From the NCBI RefSeq assembly GCF_902167145.1, contig NC_050096.1, forward strand, positions 156,301,825 through 156,365,824: 64,000 nucleotides of DNA, written 5' to 3'. The DNA is from Zea mays. Its lineage: Eukaryota > Streptophyta > Magnoliopsida > Poales > Poaceae. Position numbers and translations under genes: made by a program. The first letter of the stretch is position 1, and each line of letters opens with the position of its first letter. Under the pieces are notes generated by a model. The model was not told the origin of the DNA. It searched no databases and saw only the letters and a list, made by a program, of their open reading frames with translations. Of the stretch, positions 37,311-47,785 are shown piece by piece.

Positions 37311-37976
37311 TGTTGGGGGCCTTCGTCCTCCGAAGGTCCTCAAAAACATGATTTGACAATGTTTTCCGAGTGGATTATGTGAACAGGTATTTTCGGATCC
37401 AGAATTATGAATATGGAGCACGGCCAGGACGAAGCCTGAACCAGACGAAGGTCGAGTGTAGCCGAAGCTGTGCGCAGGGAAGCTTCGGCGCGATGGCAGA
37501 AGGGGGAACCGACTCAAAGATGAAAAGACTTCGGGGGCCTCGACAGATTTCCATAAGCCGTTAACAAATGTAATGGACATGGATGTAATTTTACGTGGGC
37601 TGCGTCCCGCGTCTATAAATAGATGAACAGTACTCCCGTACTGTTCACGCTGACTTGGCATTTGCTTTTGGGCATCACGCTCGTACTTTTCACCTTCTCT
37701 CAGGACCGAAGGTACATTTGTAATTTGGAATCATTTCTGTTTTTCCATGTTAATAGAAATGATTCTATGGTGATGCTTATATCATATTTCATGCTTTATG
37801 TGAGTCCTTCGTCATTACTTGTTATGTTTACGAAGGTATGTCTCTCATGACCTTCGTCCGAGACTCATTATTTCCCGAAGGAACATAATGCTTCGAAGGA
37901 CGAAGGATTTTAACACTTAACACTTTTCATGTTGCCTTGTTCTTAACTCTTAGCACTTGAGAACAAGTCCCCAACA
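37311..37976 (+). repeat. Zeon-like 5' LTR
   Basis: TGTTGGGGGCC to AGTCCCCAACA, with a perfect terminal inverted repeat TGTTGGGG/CCCCAACA. TATA box TATAAATA at 37614-37621, followed by the palindromic AGTAC-TCCC-GTACT. The only difference seen from the 3' LTR is G versus A (GTAGCCGAAG versus GTAGCCAAAG). Confidence 0.95.
37614..37621 (+). promoter_or_regulatory. TATA box of the Zeon-like 5' LTR
   Basis: TATAAATA; also at 44322-44329 in the 3' LTR and at 60929-60936 in the LTR of element H, each followed by a similar stretch around CCCGTACTGTTCA. Confidence 0.75.
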
Positions 37977-37977
37977 T

Positions 37978-37994
37978 TGGCGCCCACCTCCGGT
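37978..37994 (+). other. Primer-binding site of the Zeon-like element
   Basis: TGGCGCCCACCTCCGGT starts one base after the LTR. Element H has TGGCGCCCACCTTCGGT at the same place. Confidence 0.75.
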
Positions 37995-38051
37995 GAACTC
38001 ACTTCCACTTCGAGTCTTCGTGAACACCTTCGGAAGCTATAGACCTTCGCT

Positions 38052-39566
38052 ATGGCGCCGAAGAAAGCTTCAGCGGCTGGGGCTGCAGCACTACAACCGC
38101 TGGACCACAACCAGGAGACCGTCTCTCTTCGGGAGGCCAGAAGCCAGAAGAGAAAAGCTGTTAGCCCGACGCTTGAGGAAGAAGAGCTAGACCAAGAAAT
38201 CAGAGAGATGGAGATGCTACATCAACAAGTGTAGAGGAAGAAGGAGAAGGTGGCCCGCCTAGCTGAGTTGCAAAGGCAAATTGACGAAGCTTCTGAGGAA
38301 GTTCGCCATCTCACTCACGATGAGCAGAACAGAAGGCCTCATCAGAAAGACCTCCATCAGGAGGGCTTCGTCAACGAAGACGACTGGTATGATAATTTCC
38401 ATCAGGGAAATTTTGTTTTTGATGATGCTTCTCCTCTGTCTGCTGAGCTGCAGGCTACACCTTGGCCTCCATCCTATAAGCCACCCCAGCTCCCCATGTT
38501 TGACGGCCACTCCGACCCGAAGCAATTCTTGATGAGCTACGAAGCAACAGTGTCTTCGTATGGGGGCAACACTGCAATCATGGCGAAGTCTTTCGTCATG
38601 GCCGTCAGGAATGTTGCTCAGACCTGGTATTCCTCCCTTCGGCCAGGAACAATCACTTCATGGCAGAAGCTGAAGGATATGTTACTGACCAGCTTTCAAG
38701 GATTTCAAACGAAGCCGGTTACAGCTCAAGCCCTCTTCCAGTGTATTCAGGATCACGAAGAATACCTTCAGGCGTATGTCCGAAGGTTCTTACGATTGAG
38801 GGCGCAGGCACCAACGGTGCCCAATGAAATCGTTATCGAAGCCATGATCAAGGGGCTCCGTCCTGGACCTGCAGCTCAATACTTTGCTCGGAAGCCTCCT
38901 CAGACCTTGCAGAAATTGCTCCAAAAGATGGATGAGTACATTCGTGCTGACAATGACTTTCGCCAAAGAAGGGAGGAGGCCTTCAGATTTTCTGAGATGA
39001 CCAGGGGCTTCGGAGGAAGATACTACCCGAGGCATGTCCGTTCCATTCACAACACTCAGAATGATGATAAGGGGAGTCAGCAAAACAGGCCGCAGTGCTC
39101 CTCACAGGCTTCGGGGCAACAACAAACTTTCTTTCGGCCACCAGCTCCAAGAGGCAGAGGCGCCAGGGGCTTCGGCGGAAGATTCGGAGATCAGCCAAGG
39201 AGACTGTTTTGCCTATTCTGTGGAGAGGGCAAGGGCCACACCACTAGGACGTGCCATGTTACAATCCAGAAGCAAAAGGAACTAGCCGAAGCTGCATCTC
39301 AACAAGCTCAGTCGAAGCAGGTTATGCATACTGCTTCGTTTCATCCGCCTTATGTCCCACAATACATAGACAACCACCCTGCGGCTTCTGTAGCTTCGGC
39401 AAGTCAACCTCAAGCTTCCTGGCAGCAGCTTCCGCCTCCACCTCCATTGCAGCAAGGTCAACAGCCAGAAGGGAGTCAATACGCTCCACATCAGAGGGAC
39501 TTCAGAGAACAGTCCGAAGCTCGCACAGTCAACAGCACTGTGCCAGAGTCGAAGCACATTTATTGA
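38052..39566 (+). CDS. Zeon-like gag (504 codons with one amber)
   Basis: ATG at 38052 opens MAPKKASAAG. A TAG at 38232 interrupts the frame after 60 codons; it continues in the same frame from 38235 to TGA at 39564. The N-terminus is charged and likely helical (EEEELDQEIREMEML and beyond). A retrotransposon gag domain follows (LPMFDGHSDPKQFLMSYEA, TWYSSLRPGTITSWQKLK, YLQAYVRRFLRLRAQ). An Arg/Gly-rich stretch precedes a CX2C-type zinc knuckle (CLFCGEGKGHTTRTCH). A Gln/Pro-rich tail closes it. It would form the virus-like particle and package RNA. The amber lies where CAG is plausible (HQQV then RKKEK). No pol follows. Confidence 0.9.
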
Positions 39567-39877
39567 CATATCCTACCTTTGATAGCAGTCTTTTCTATTC
39601 AGTTTTATTTTCTGTGAAGCAAAAAACATTGATAGTTTTCATGTAATAATTTCGTTGTTTCCCACGAGGAAAATCTATTTGCTCCACAGGCCCAAATTGC
39701 TGAAGCTTAAAACTTTTTCTGTTACCAAGAAGGACCTTCGGATTAAAAATCCTTCGGAGTAACAGAAAGTCGTTCTAAGGAACGCAGAGTAAGTTTATGA
39801 AGTCACAAAAAGCCGTTCCAAAGGGAGCGCAGTGTAAGTTTTCTGCTCAGAAGTCGTTCCTAAAGGAATGCAGAGCC
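39567..39877 (+). other. Zeon-like gag 3' region with degenerate repeats
   Basis: Non-coding. Contains three degenerate copies of a unit around GTCGTTCnnAAGGAACGCAGAG (about 39768, 39812, 39852), leading into the 63-bp tandem repeats. Confidence 0.6.
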
Positions 39878-40066
39878 TACAGCGAAAAGTCAACGCTGAT
39901 ACCGCCTAAGTAAAAGGCGAAGAAGCTCCTAAGGGAGGCTTACAGCGAAAAGTCAACGCTGATACCGCCTAAGTAAAAGGCGAAGAAGCTCCTAAGGGAG
40001 GCTTACAGCGAAAAGTCAACGCTGATACCGTCTAAGTAAAAGACGAAGAAGCTCCAAAGACGTTCC
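39878..40066 (+). repeat. 63-bp tandem repeat, three copies
   Basis: Units start TACAGCGAAAAGTCAACGC at 39878, 39941 and 40004. The first two are identical; the third differs at a few bases in a compensatory way (CCGCCTAAG...GGCG becomes CCGTCTAAG...GACG), which would keep a small stem. It lies between the convergent gag and antisense genes. Confidence 0.9.
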
Positions 40067-40586
40067 CAAGGGAATGCAGAGCTTACGAATATATTTTATG
40101 TGTATCTTCGGAACAAATGTCACATGCATAACATAACATCATCACATCATTTTGCATAGCATAAGCATCATACATCATATCGCATTTGGCAAGAGAAGGG
40201 GACACTCTCAACCTTCGAAGGGATGCTTTGAAAAAGTGACATTGAAATTGTATAGCTTCGGAATACAGTTTCGGGGAATATTTTCACGAAACATGGGCGA
40301 ACTTTATCAGATCAATATCAAAGTTGCATAGCTTCGGAAAATAGCTTCGGAAAATGTTTTCACGAGGCATCGATGTCATTCATCAGAATAATTTTGATGA
40401 AGGCTATCTTCTTCACGACGCATGAAAAGAAGGGAAGGTGTTTTTTCGCCGAAGGCTCAAAAGTGGTATGTATTTAAAGTTTCATGCATCGTAAAGAATT
40501 CAATAATGAAAAGAGACTTGTATATTACATTCAAATGTACAAAGTGTTGCATAGATTACACTTTAAATGTTTTTTCCAAATAGCAC
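40067..40586 (+). other. Non-coding spacer between the repeats and the antisense gene end
   Basis: I see no gene. It contains repeated GCTTCGGAA-type motifs (about 40255-40350), and it would include the 3' untranslated regions of both convergent genes. Confidence 0.55.
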
Positions 40587-43500
40587 CTAATCTTCCCTCA
40601 ATACTGCTTCGGCGGCTTCATTCAGAAGTTGGTCAACAACCTTGTCCATGATAGTTTCGGCCATTTGATTAATTTCTTCATCCCCTTTTGTGTGGGGGAC
40701 GGCAGATCGTCCAACAGTTTCTGAGCGAAGAGAACACTTTTTCAGTACTTTTACAAATCGCGAGCAAAGTTTAAAATGAAAATTACAACGCAACAAGAAC
40801 GACTAGTTGGTACCTAACTGTCTTTCGGGCTCCCTACTCCTTTCGGCAGCGTCTGCTACTCTTCTAGCATCGTGAATGCCTTTTTCGCTTCTTTCAATGA
40901 TCTCTCGCGCCATTCCTCGGCCGCCGTCGTTCCAGATATCAGTAAAAAATTTGCCTCCAACTGCGCTCGCTTCGGCCGAGGGGTCCTTGATGTCTTCGGA
41001 AGATAAGGTAGCTTCGGATTGAGCTAAAAATTTTACATGTTCGCAACCTTTCTTCTCTAAGACGGAAGCAATTCCTCTGGCGCCCGAAAAAGCGCATATG
41101 TCGCCACGAGTGTTCAGAATCTCTTCGAAGGCCTCTGCTTCGTGGCTAATCCATTCCAGCGGACCTTCGGGATTGCCTCGAGAGAAATTCTCTTCGCTGG
41201 AAAAGGCGCCTACGCTGGCGAAGCTGGATTTAATTTTATTCACACATTCTACAGATTTGACATAGCATTTCCCCTGAGATGTGCGAAGCTCCTTAACTTT
41301 TGATTCCAATTTGCTGACCATAAAATCACTAAGTTCTCGTTTCGTTTCCTCAAGCGCGCGCTCCTCTTTAGCTCTAGCCAGCTGTTTCTGAAGATCTTTA
41401 ATCTCGCGTTTTTGAGCTTCGGCCTGGGCCTTTGAAGCAGCTTCGTCTTTTTTCACTTTATCTACCAGTGTAAGCAGAATTTTATCTTTTTCCAAAGCTT
41501 CGTTTCTCAGTCTGATAACTTCGGAGCGTAAATTATTAAACGCAATTTCATAGCTTTCATCTTCGGCGCTCTTTTGGGCTCTTAGTGCGTTGCTTAGGAT
41601 CAGGCCCTATACGAAAAAGAATTCATATAAGAAAAAAGGAATGAGTTACGTAAAAATAAGGGGATTTTTCAAGTGTTTAATTCCTATACCTTCAGGCTGT
41701 TGTACGCAAGACTGTCTGCGAGATCTTCTTTCGTCATGGCGCTTAATCCAGATTCAAGCTTCGGGAAACCAATACTTCTGGCCATTTCTCGGCAGACAGA
41801 TAGCTCTTTGTTGTCAGGCAGGCAGTATAAGAAGTCATCTTCATTCGTTCCATTGAATATTACTGCCCCCTTCGGATATTTTAGTTCCTTTGCATAATGG
41901 ATGGCTTCATGAGTTTCTTCTTCAGATAACTTCTTCCCCGAAGCATGTCGTATCATGTAATCACGCATGCTGGCAGGTGCTTCGGGGATGGCGGTGTCAG
42001 TTTCTTCAACTAATACTGGTTCTGGAATTTTTATTGCTTCGGCTTCAAAAGGTTGCTCCTTGCAGGGCTCTGAAGGCCCAGCTTCAGCTTTAGCTTGTTG
42101 AGCCGAAGCTTCAGTAGAAGCTTCAGCAATTTCAACACTCTTTTTTGGAATTGTGCTTGAAGACTTAATTGTCTCCAAGACGTCTAGTACATTTACCATT
42201 CTTTTCCTTTTTGGGGTCACTGATGGCCCCTTTTGGTTTTTTGCTGTTTCAATATTTACTGCAGGACTCAAAACTTCTAATGTTTTTTCCTTAGTCGGCT
42301 TTTTCGCTTCTTCCATTTTTTCTGTGGATGGTGCTTCGGCCATCTCTGCAGTTTCTGGCAGCAAGGTTGGCTGTTCAGCTTCGGTGGCCGAAGAAGCTTC
42401 TCCGGTGAACTCAGGCACCGAAGCTGGTTCAATATAGCGAGGCCGGTGTGTGAGGACTTTTATCCTCTTTCTCTTTGATTCTGGCTCGCTAGGAGCAGTT
42501 GCAGCTTCCTCTTCTGCAGAGGTTGTGTTCTTTCTTTTCTGCCCTCGAGTGGGATAACGATAGTCAGGGTAGACAAACCCAATGGCATCGAATACCCGAT
42601 TCAGTCTCTTCTTTTTTCGGCCTCCGAAGGCTGCTGACATTGCATTATCTTCAGCCTTCGAGTAGGTCCCGAGTAGCTCATCACTTAAATTGTCAATGCT
42701 TTTCAACCACTCATCATCTGGCTCAATAAATTTATCTCCAAATTTGAAGGTGTACTTCAGTCTCACAAGCTCACCTTCGTCGGCCTCTTTCATGGTTTCT
42801 TGTGGCATTTCCCATTTCTCAACAAGCGGCCACACCCTGAAGGCGATATGTTCTTGTACTAAGTCCCTTGTTCCTATAAAAGAGCAGACAACGCCGAAGG
42901 CTCTTTGGCACTCTTCGGCGGTTTCGTTCATTTCAACCTTCGGCCTCCGAAGGCCGAAGCTTTGCCAAATAGGACGCATAATTATACCTTTGATGTCTTC
43001 TCGTGCTGATAAGTCATTCTTCACATAAAACCATTCTGTCATCCAATCCCCGGGCCATCTCTTCCGAAAGGTTGGTACGGGACAGCTTGCCCCGGACCGA
43101 GAAACGAAGCTGTAGCAGCCAAAGTTGTTATGGTACTGTTCCTTGCCCCAAGGCTTTGTTTCATATAATAATTCATGAACATTACAGAAGCTTCTTGCGT
43201 CAGGCTTCAGACCTTGGCTCCTCGCGGCCCACACGAAGATATTTAGCCTTATAATTGCCTCGGGAGTAAGTTGATGAAGATAGACTTCGAAGATTTTCAA
43301 CACCTCCACGACGAAGCTGCTCAAGGGGAATCGCAGTCCAGCTTTCAAAAAGCTTCGGTACACCACAACTTCATTTTCTTCAGGGTGTGGACAAGTTTTT
43401 TCCCCTTCGTCCGCCCTCACAATGGACAGATCCCGGAAATACCTTCCTCTCATATTAACAAGATGATTCTCTTTGATAGTTGATTTACCATAAACTGAAT

Positions 43501-43714
43501 GGCTTGGTCGCCAGGGGCGATCTTCGGAGTCTTCGCCACCGCTGTCCATATCATAACTTTCACTGTCACCAGTATCTTCAGACAGCCCCTCCAGAATTTC
43601 CTTGGTAATCTTTTCTGTGTTGGACTTCGACATCGCTATAAGAAACCCTAGGTTCTTCTCTTCATCAAGACTCAGCTTCATCTCAGCAGCAGCCTTCTTA
43701 GCAGCTTCAGACAT
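40587..43714 (-). CDS. Antisense gene of the Zeon-like element: 983-codon protein, three exons
   Basis: Read on the minus strand: exon 1 43714-41690, intron 41689-41607 (83 bp, GT-AG), exon 2 41606-40814, intron 40813-40721 (93 bp, GT-AG), exon 3 40720-40587, stop TAG. Joined lengths (2025, 793, 134) stay in frame with no stop, giving 983 codons. The N-terminal third matches the 'putative gypsy type transposon' family (Transposase_28): VVVYRSFLKAGLRFPLSSF, LTPEAIIRLNIFVWAAR. The middle is Pro/Glu/Ala-rich with basic patches (ESKRKRIK). Exon 2 is a long likely coiled coil (KSAEDESY onward, AQAEAQKREIKDLQKQL). Its function is unknown. Antisense ORFs are known in Tat-lineage elements. Unlike the sense gag it has no lesion. 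Confidence 0.9.
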
Positions 43715-43857
43715 CTTCGGAAGCGCTAAAAAACTGTTTTTAAAAGCCGAAGCTTCAAAGCTAAAAACTTAGCAGATCACAGTGCACAAGAGCTAAAAAA
43801 TGAATGAGCAGGAGTGGTTGGCCAGAAAGCGTGTGAAATAAGTTTGCGGCATGGCCG

Positions 43858-43865
43858 TATTTATA
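43858..43865 (-). promoter_or_regulatory. TATA box for the antisense gene
   Basis: TATAAATA on the minus strand, 144 bases upstream of the ATG at 43714, in a GC-flanked context (GCGTATAAATACGG). It lies between the 3' LTR and the antisense gene, so the gene seems to have its own promoter. Confidence 0.65.
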
Positions 43866-44005
43866 CGCTTGATGCGTTGAAAGTTGAAAGACCCCACTTG
43901 TCATTGAATGTTGCTATTCTAGCAAAGGGAAGGTGTTTTTTCGGACCTTCGGCTCAAGGCCTTCGTCCATATCGCAATCTGAATTTATTATTTACAAATT
44001 AATAT

Positions 44006-44018
44006 TGCGAGGGGCTAC
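44006..44018 (+). other. Polypurine tract of the Zeon-like element
   Basis: TGCGAGGGGCTAC directly precedes the 3' LTR. It is a short purine run, as usual in Tat-lineage elements. Confidence 0.65.
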
Positions 44019-44684
44019 TGTTGGGGGCCTTCGTCCTCCGAAGGTCCTCAAAAACATGATTTGACAATGTTTTCCGAGTGGATTATGTGAACAGGTATTT
44101 TCGGATCCAGAATTATGAATATGGAGCACGGCCAGGACGAAGCCTGAACCAGACGAAGGTCGAGTGTAGCCAAAGCTGTGCGCAGGGAAGCTTCGGCGCG
44201 ATGGCAGAAGGGGGAACCGACTCAAAGATGAAAAGACTTCGGGGGCCTCGACAGATTTCCATAAGCCGTTAACAAATGTAATGGACATGGATGTAATTTT
44301 ACGTGGGCTGCGTCCCGCGTCTATAAATAGATGAACAGTACTCCCGTACTGTTCACGCTGACTTGGCATTTGCTTTTGGGCATCACGCTCGTACTTTTCA
44401 CCTTCTCTCAGGACCGAAGGTACATTTGTAATTTGGAATCATTTCTGTTTTTCCATGTTAATAGAAATGATTCTATGGTGATGCTTATATCATATTTCAT
44501 GCTTTATGTGAGTCCTTCGTCATTACTTGTTATGTTTACGAAGGTATGTCTCTCATGACCTTCGTCCGAGACTCATTATTTCCCGAAGGAACATAATGCT
44601 TCGAAGGACGAAGGATTTTAACACTTAACACTTTTCATGTTGCCTTGTTCTTAACTCTTAGCACTTGAGAACAAGTCCCCAACA
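44019..44684 (+). repeat. Zeon-like 3' LTR
   Basis: 666 bp, same ends and TATA box (44322-44329) as the 5' copy. Followed by the GAGAG duplication and the continuation of the C LTR (TACATCCTCGTGCC). Confidence 0.95.
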
Positions 44685-45775
44685 GAGAGTACATCCTCGT
44701 GCCGGAGCAAGGAGCTGCTCAGGAGGTAGCCCCAGATCCAGCACCCGAGCCTGCACCAGAGGACCTACCTGCCACTGCTTTGGAAGGCAAGCCCCGGTTT
44801 TATGCATAACCTGTTATTTATGCTACTTTACTTCACCTAATGATTGTAGGATTGATTGTGCACTTAGGTGTAGGAATTGTTTGAAACCCTAGTTGCATGA
44901 TCTCAGGAATCCCTTTGAGATGAATACTAGTATGATAGGTCGAGTAGTTGCTTTATTTAATTAGGATCTCGGTAGAAGACGAGTGATTTTTCTAGCGCTG
45001 GCGCGAGATCAGGGAATTGATTGTACCCACTTTCACATTATCATGATACTAGTTGGTGGACAACAATCCATGGGGATTGGTTGTTTACGAGATGGGAAAA
45101 TGGAATAAGGATTAACGTGCGGATACCTGTGTCAAGCATTTGAACGTACTAAACACATACCGAGAAATATGGTAAATCGGTAAGCCTAGTACCTGATTGA
45201 ACCTGGCAGTAGACTTTGCCCCTCACGCGACCTGAGACGAGGTCTCCCATTCCGGTTATGGTGGGTACAAGTGCGGTCACTGCACGACGGCCAGTCGGGG
45301 TCAGTGAGGCATTGTACGCCAAGGCGGTGAGCCCTGATCTGCTGACGGGGAATCGTTGGGGACGGTTGATGTGTGTGGGGACGGAGTGCCCCTGCATGTC
45401 GTGTGTTTAGGTTTACCTTGCAAGGATAAAAACTCGATTCGAATCGTCTGCTTCTCGCAGCTAATGAGACTGCTTGATCCATTGTACTGCATTGAGTAAT
45501 AAGTGGAAGTATGATGAGTTGTGATAAGATGTTGATTGTTAATAATGCTTGCTACCATATATGAGTAGATAGTCCACTTTTAGCCTTAAGAGAGTCACAC
45601 TTAATTTTGACTAAGTTAAAATCTTGATTTAGAAACTTAGCTATTGCTTTTGGCAACCCAACCCCACAGCCAAACAGCTGCATGTCTAGAGGTAGAGGAG
45701 TAGACTCCTCGCACCGGGTAAGTCTAGCTGAGTATTAGTATACTCAGCCTTGCTTGTGGCATAATTTTTACAGGT

Positions 45776-45880
45776 TCTCTGGAGGAGATGGTTGCTGGGA
45801 TAACTTGGCCGTCCACCTTGCCACCGGGTTGGACTGTTGAGTGGGACCCTGCCTCAGCTGAGGGGGAGCATGAGGAGTGA
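45776..45880 (+). other. Conserved 34-codon ORF module in the C 3' LTR
   Basis: Same frame, length and TGA stop as at 27810-27914; a Pro-to-Ala codon change (CCC to GCC) is seen. Confidence 0.5.
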
Positions 45881-46202
45881 TGGGACAGGCTTCCCCATCT
45901 CTCTGTTTAATTACCGTTAGTTTTATTCCGCTGCACTTCGAACATTGATGGTTACTTTTGCAAAACTCCGATGATGATGGTGATGTAATAATCTAATACT
46001 CTGACATGTATGGTTTTATGCTTTATTGTATTTGCTCTGTGACTCACCTTCGAGTGAGATTGTGGTACTTGATCCTGTCAGTGGCCGTGTCGGACTAGAT
46101 CCGAGGGATTGACGGGTTATTCCCATTTAAGTGTGGTCTGGCCTCTAAGGCGGGGCTTAGGCACTTAAGTTGGAATAATTCGGGCAGTTCCGCCACAGAA
46201 AA

Positions 46203-46405
46203 CTCCTATTGCATCAAATGATTCTAACATTTCATTTAAAACTTTTGATGCATCTTATGTTTTGACTAACAAATCCGGCAAAGTAGTTGCCAAGTATGTT
46301 GGGGGCAAGCACAGGTGGTCAAAGACTTGTGTTTGGGTACCCAAAGTTCTTGTATCTAATGTCAAAGGACCCAAAACCGTTTGGGTACCTAAAGTCAAGA
46401 ACTAA
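46203..46405 (+). pseudogene. Element B gag, 3' end
   Basis: Once element C and one GAAAA copy are set aside, the gag frame of element B continues here (PIASNDSNISFKTF, then SKTCVWVPKVLVSNVKG) to TAA at 46403. Confidence 0.9.
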
Positions 46406-46419
46406 ATTAGTTTTGTAGG

Positions 46420-47316
46420 TTTATGCATCCGGAGGCTCAAGTTGGATCATCGACAGCGGGTGCACAAACCATATGACAGGGGAGAAGAAGATGTTCTCCT
46501 CCTACGAGAAAAACCAAGATCCCCAAAGAGCGATCACATTCGGGGATGGAAATCAAGGTTTGGTCAAAGGATTGGATAAAATTGCTATATCACCTGACCA
46601 TTCCTTTTCCAATGTTTTTCTTGTAGATTCTTTAGATTATAACTTGCTTTCAGTTTCGCAATTATGTAAAATGGGCTACAACTATCTTTTTACGGATATA
46701 GGTGTTACTGTCTTTAGAAGAAGTGATGATTCAATAGCATTTAAGGGAGAAGTTAGAGGGTCAGCTATACTTAGTAGATTTTGATAGAGCTGAACTCGAC
46801 ACTTGCTTAATTGCTAAGACTAACATGGGCTGGCTCTGGCATCGCCGACTAGCACATGTTGGAATGAAGAATCTTCACAAGCTTCTAAAGGGAGAACACA
46901 TTTTGGGACTAACAAATGTTCATTTTGAGAAAGACAGGATTTGTAGCGCATGTCAGGCAGGGAAGCAAGTTGGTGTTCATCATCCACACAAGAACATCAT
47001 GACGACTGACAGGCCGCTTGAGCTTCTCCACATGGATCTATTCGGCACGATAGCTTACATAAGCATCAGTGGGAGTAATTACTGTCTAGTTATTGTGGAT
47101 GATTATTCTCGCTTCACTTGGGTGTTCTTTTTGCAGGAAAAATCTCATACCCAGGAGACCTTAAAGAGATTCTTGAGATGGGCTCAAAACGAGTTCGGCT
47201 TAAGGATCAAGAAAATTAGAAGCGACAACGGGACGGAGTTCAAGAACTCTCAAATTGAAGGCTTCCTTGAGGAGGAGGGCATCAAGCATGAGTTCTGTTC
47301 TCCCTACACACCACAA
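46420..47316 (+). pseudogene. Element B protease and integrase N-terminal half
   Basis: Protease shows GGSSWIIDSGCTNHMTG (catalytic Asp-Ser-Gly). A frameshift near 46755 separates it from the pre-integrase/integrase part (LWHRRLAHVGMKNLHKLL, CSACQAGK, then HMDLFG and DDYSRFTWVFFL). The core Asp residues are in these last motifs and in RSDNGTEFKN. The frame is cut after SPYTPQ by a 469-bp insertion. Confidence 0.9.
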
Positions 47317-47785
47317 CCACAACAACAAAACTAAATACTCCCGTCGGCCATAATAATTCCCGTCGGTTTTTAGGGTTGCCGACGGGAGTTAATTAACTAC
47401 CGTCGGCCATAACGAAGCCGACGGGAGATAAAATAACTCTCGTCGGTTTTTAGGGTTGCCGACGGGAGTTAATTAACTACCGTCGGCCATAACGAAGCCG
47501 ACGGGAGATAAAATAACTCCCGTCGGTTAGTCCGGAGGCCGACGGGGTTTAGGGCGGGCCCGGCTAAAACGCGCGCGCCGGCCACTCGCCCAGGCTTTAT
47601 TCATCGCGCGGTCGTTCTCCATCGCCGACCACTCATACCGCGCCGCCGTCGATCGCCGTCCAGCGCCCGAGCGCCGCCCGAGCCTGCGCCGCCGCCGCCG
47701 CCGTGCGCCCGAGCGCCGCCCGAGCCTGCGCCGCCGCCGCCGTGCGCCCGAGCGCCGCCCGAGCGCCGCCCGAGCCTGCGCCGCC
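47317..47785 (+). mobile_element. CACTA-like end fragment inserted in the integrase of element B
   Basis: Intervenes between SPYTPQ and QNGVVERKN, an almost invariant junction in copia integrases. The left half is full of CTCCCGTCGG/CCGACGGGAG repeats, including an 80-bp unit repeated at 47361 and 47441, like a CACTA subterminal array. The right half (about 47560-47785) is GC-rich with a roughly 45-bp tandem repeat (CGCCCGAGCGCCGCCCGAG). No matching right terminal repeat is seen, so it is truncated or rearranged. The exact ends are uncertain by a few bases. ORFs within it reflect the repeats. Confidence 0.7.

Larger units (their letters stand above)
37311..44684 (+). mobile_element. Zeon-like non-autonomous gypsy element (Tat lineage), very young
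   Basis: 7374 bp, with 666-bp LTRs at 37311-37976 and 44019-44684 that differ at one position by eye. TSD is GAGAG (37306-37310, 44685-44689); the uninterrupted target can be read at 26718 in the other C LTR. It carries gag but no protease, RT or integrase. It also has a large antisense gene and 63-bp tandem repeats. Size, LTR length and content match my memory of maize Zeon-1. Hexamers such as CTTCGG and CCGAAG are unusually frequent throughout. Confidence 0.95.
23876..46197 (+). mobile_element. Element C: nearly intact Tekay-like chromovirus with 4.3-kb LTRs
   Basis: LTRs are at 23876-28230 and 34501-46197 (the latter split by a Zeon-like element). They are flanked by GAAAA (23871-23875, 46198-46202). 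Inside, in order, are a PBS-like site, an extra ORF with a coiled coil, gag-pol with a C-terminal chromodomain, and a purine tract. Hand comparison of the LTRs shows about 35 substitutions, one 42-bp deletion and two small indels, so the insertion is recent, on the order of a few hundred thousand years under the grass LTR rates usually used. Its gag-pol is open for 1403 codons. It inserted into gag of element B. Confidence 0.96.
34501..46197 (+). repeat. Element C 3' LTR, split by the Zeon-like element
   Basis: Net 4318 bp (34501-37310 and 44690-46197). Relative to the 5' LTR it lacks 42 bp (equivalent to about 26008-26050, junction near 36640), gains 4 bp near 36990 and 1 bp near 46101. Conserved: TATA box 35360-35367, donor-like site 35892 and the short ORF 45776-45880. 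The insertion at 37311 falls inside the acidic module. Confidence 0.95.

Noticed and set aside
41590..43483. Several plus-strand ORFs of 60-112 codons
   Set aside because: Shadows of the long minus-strand antisense gene.
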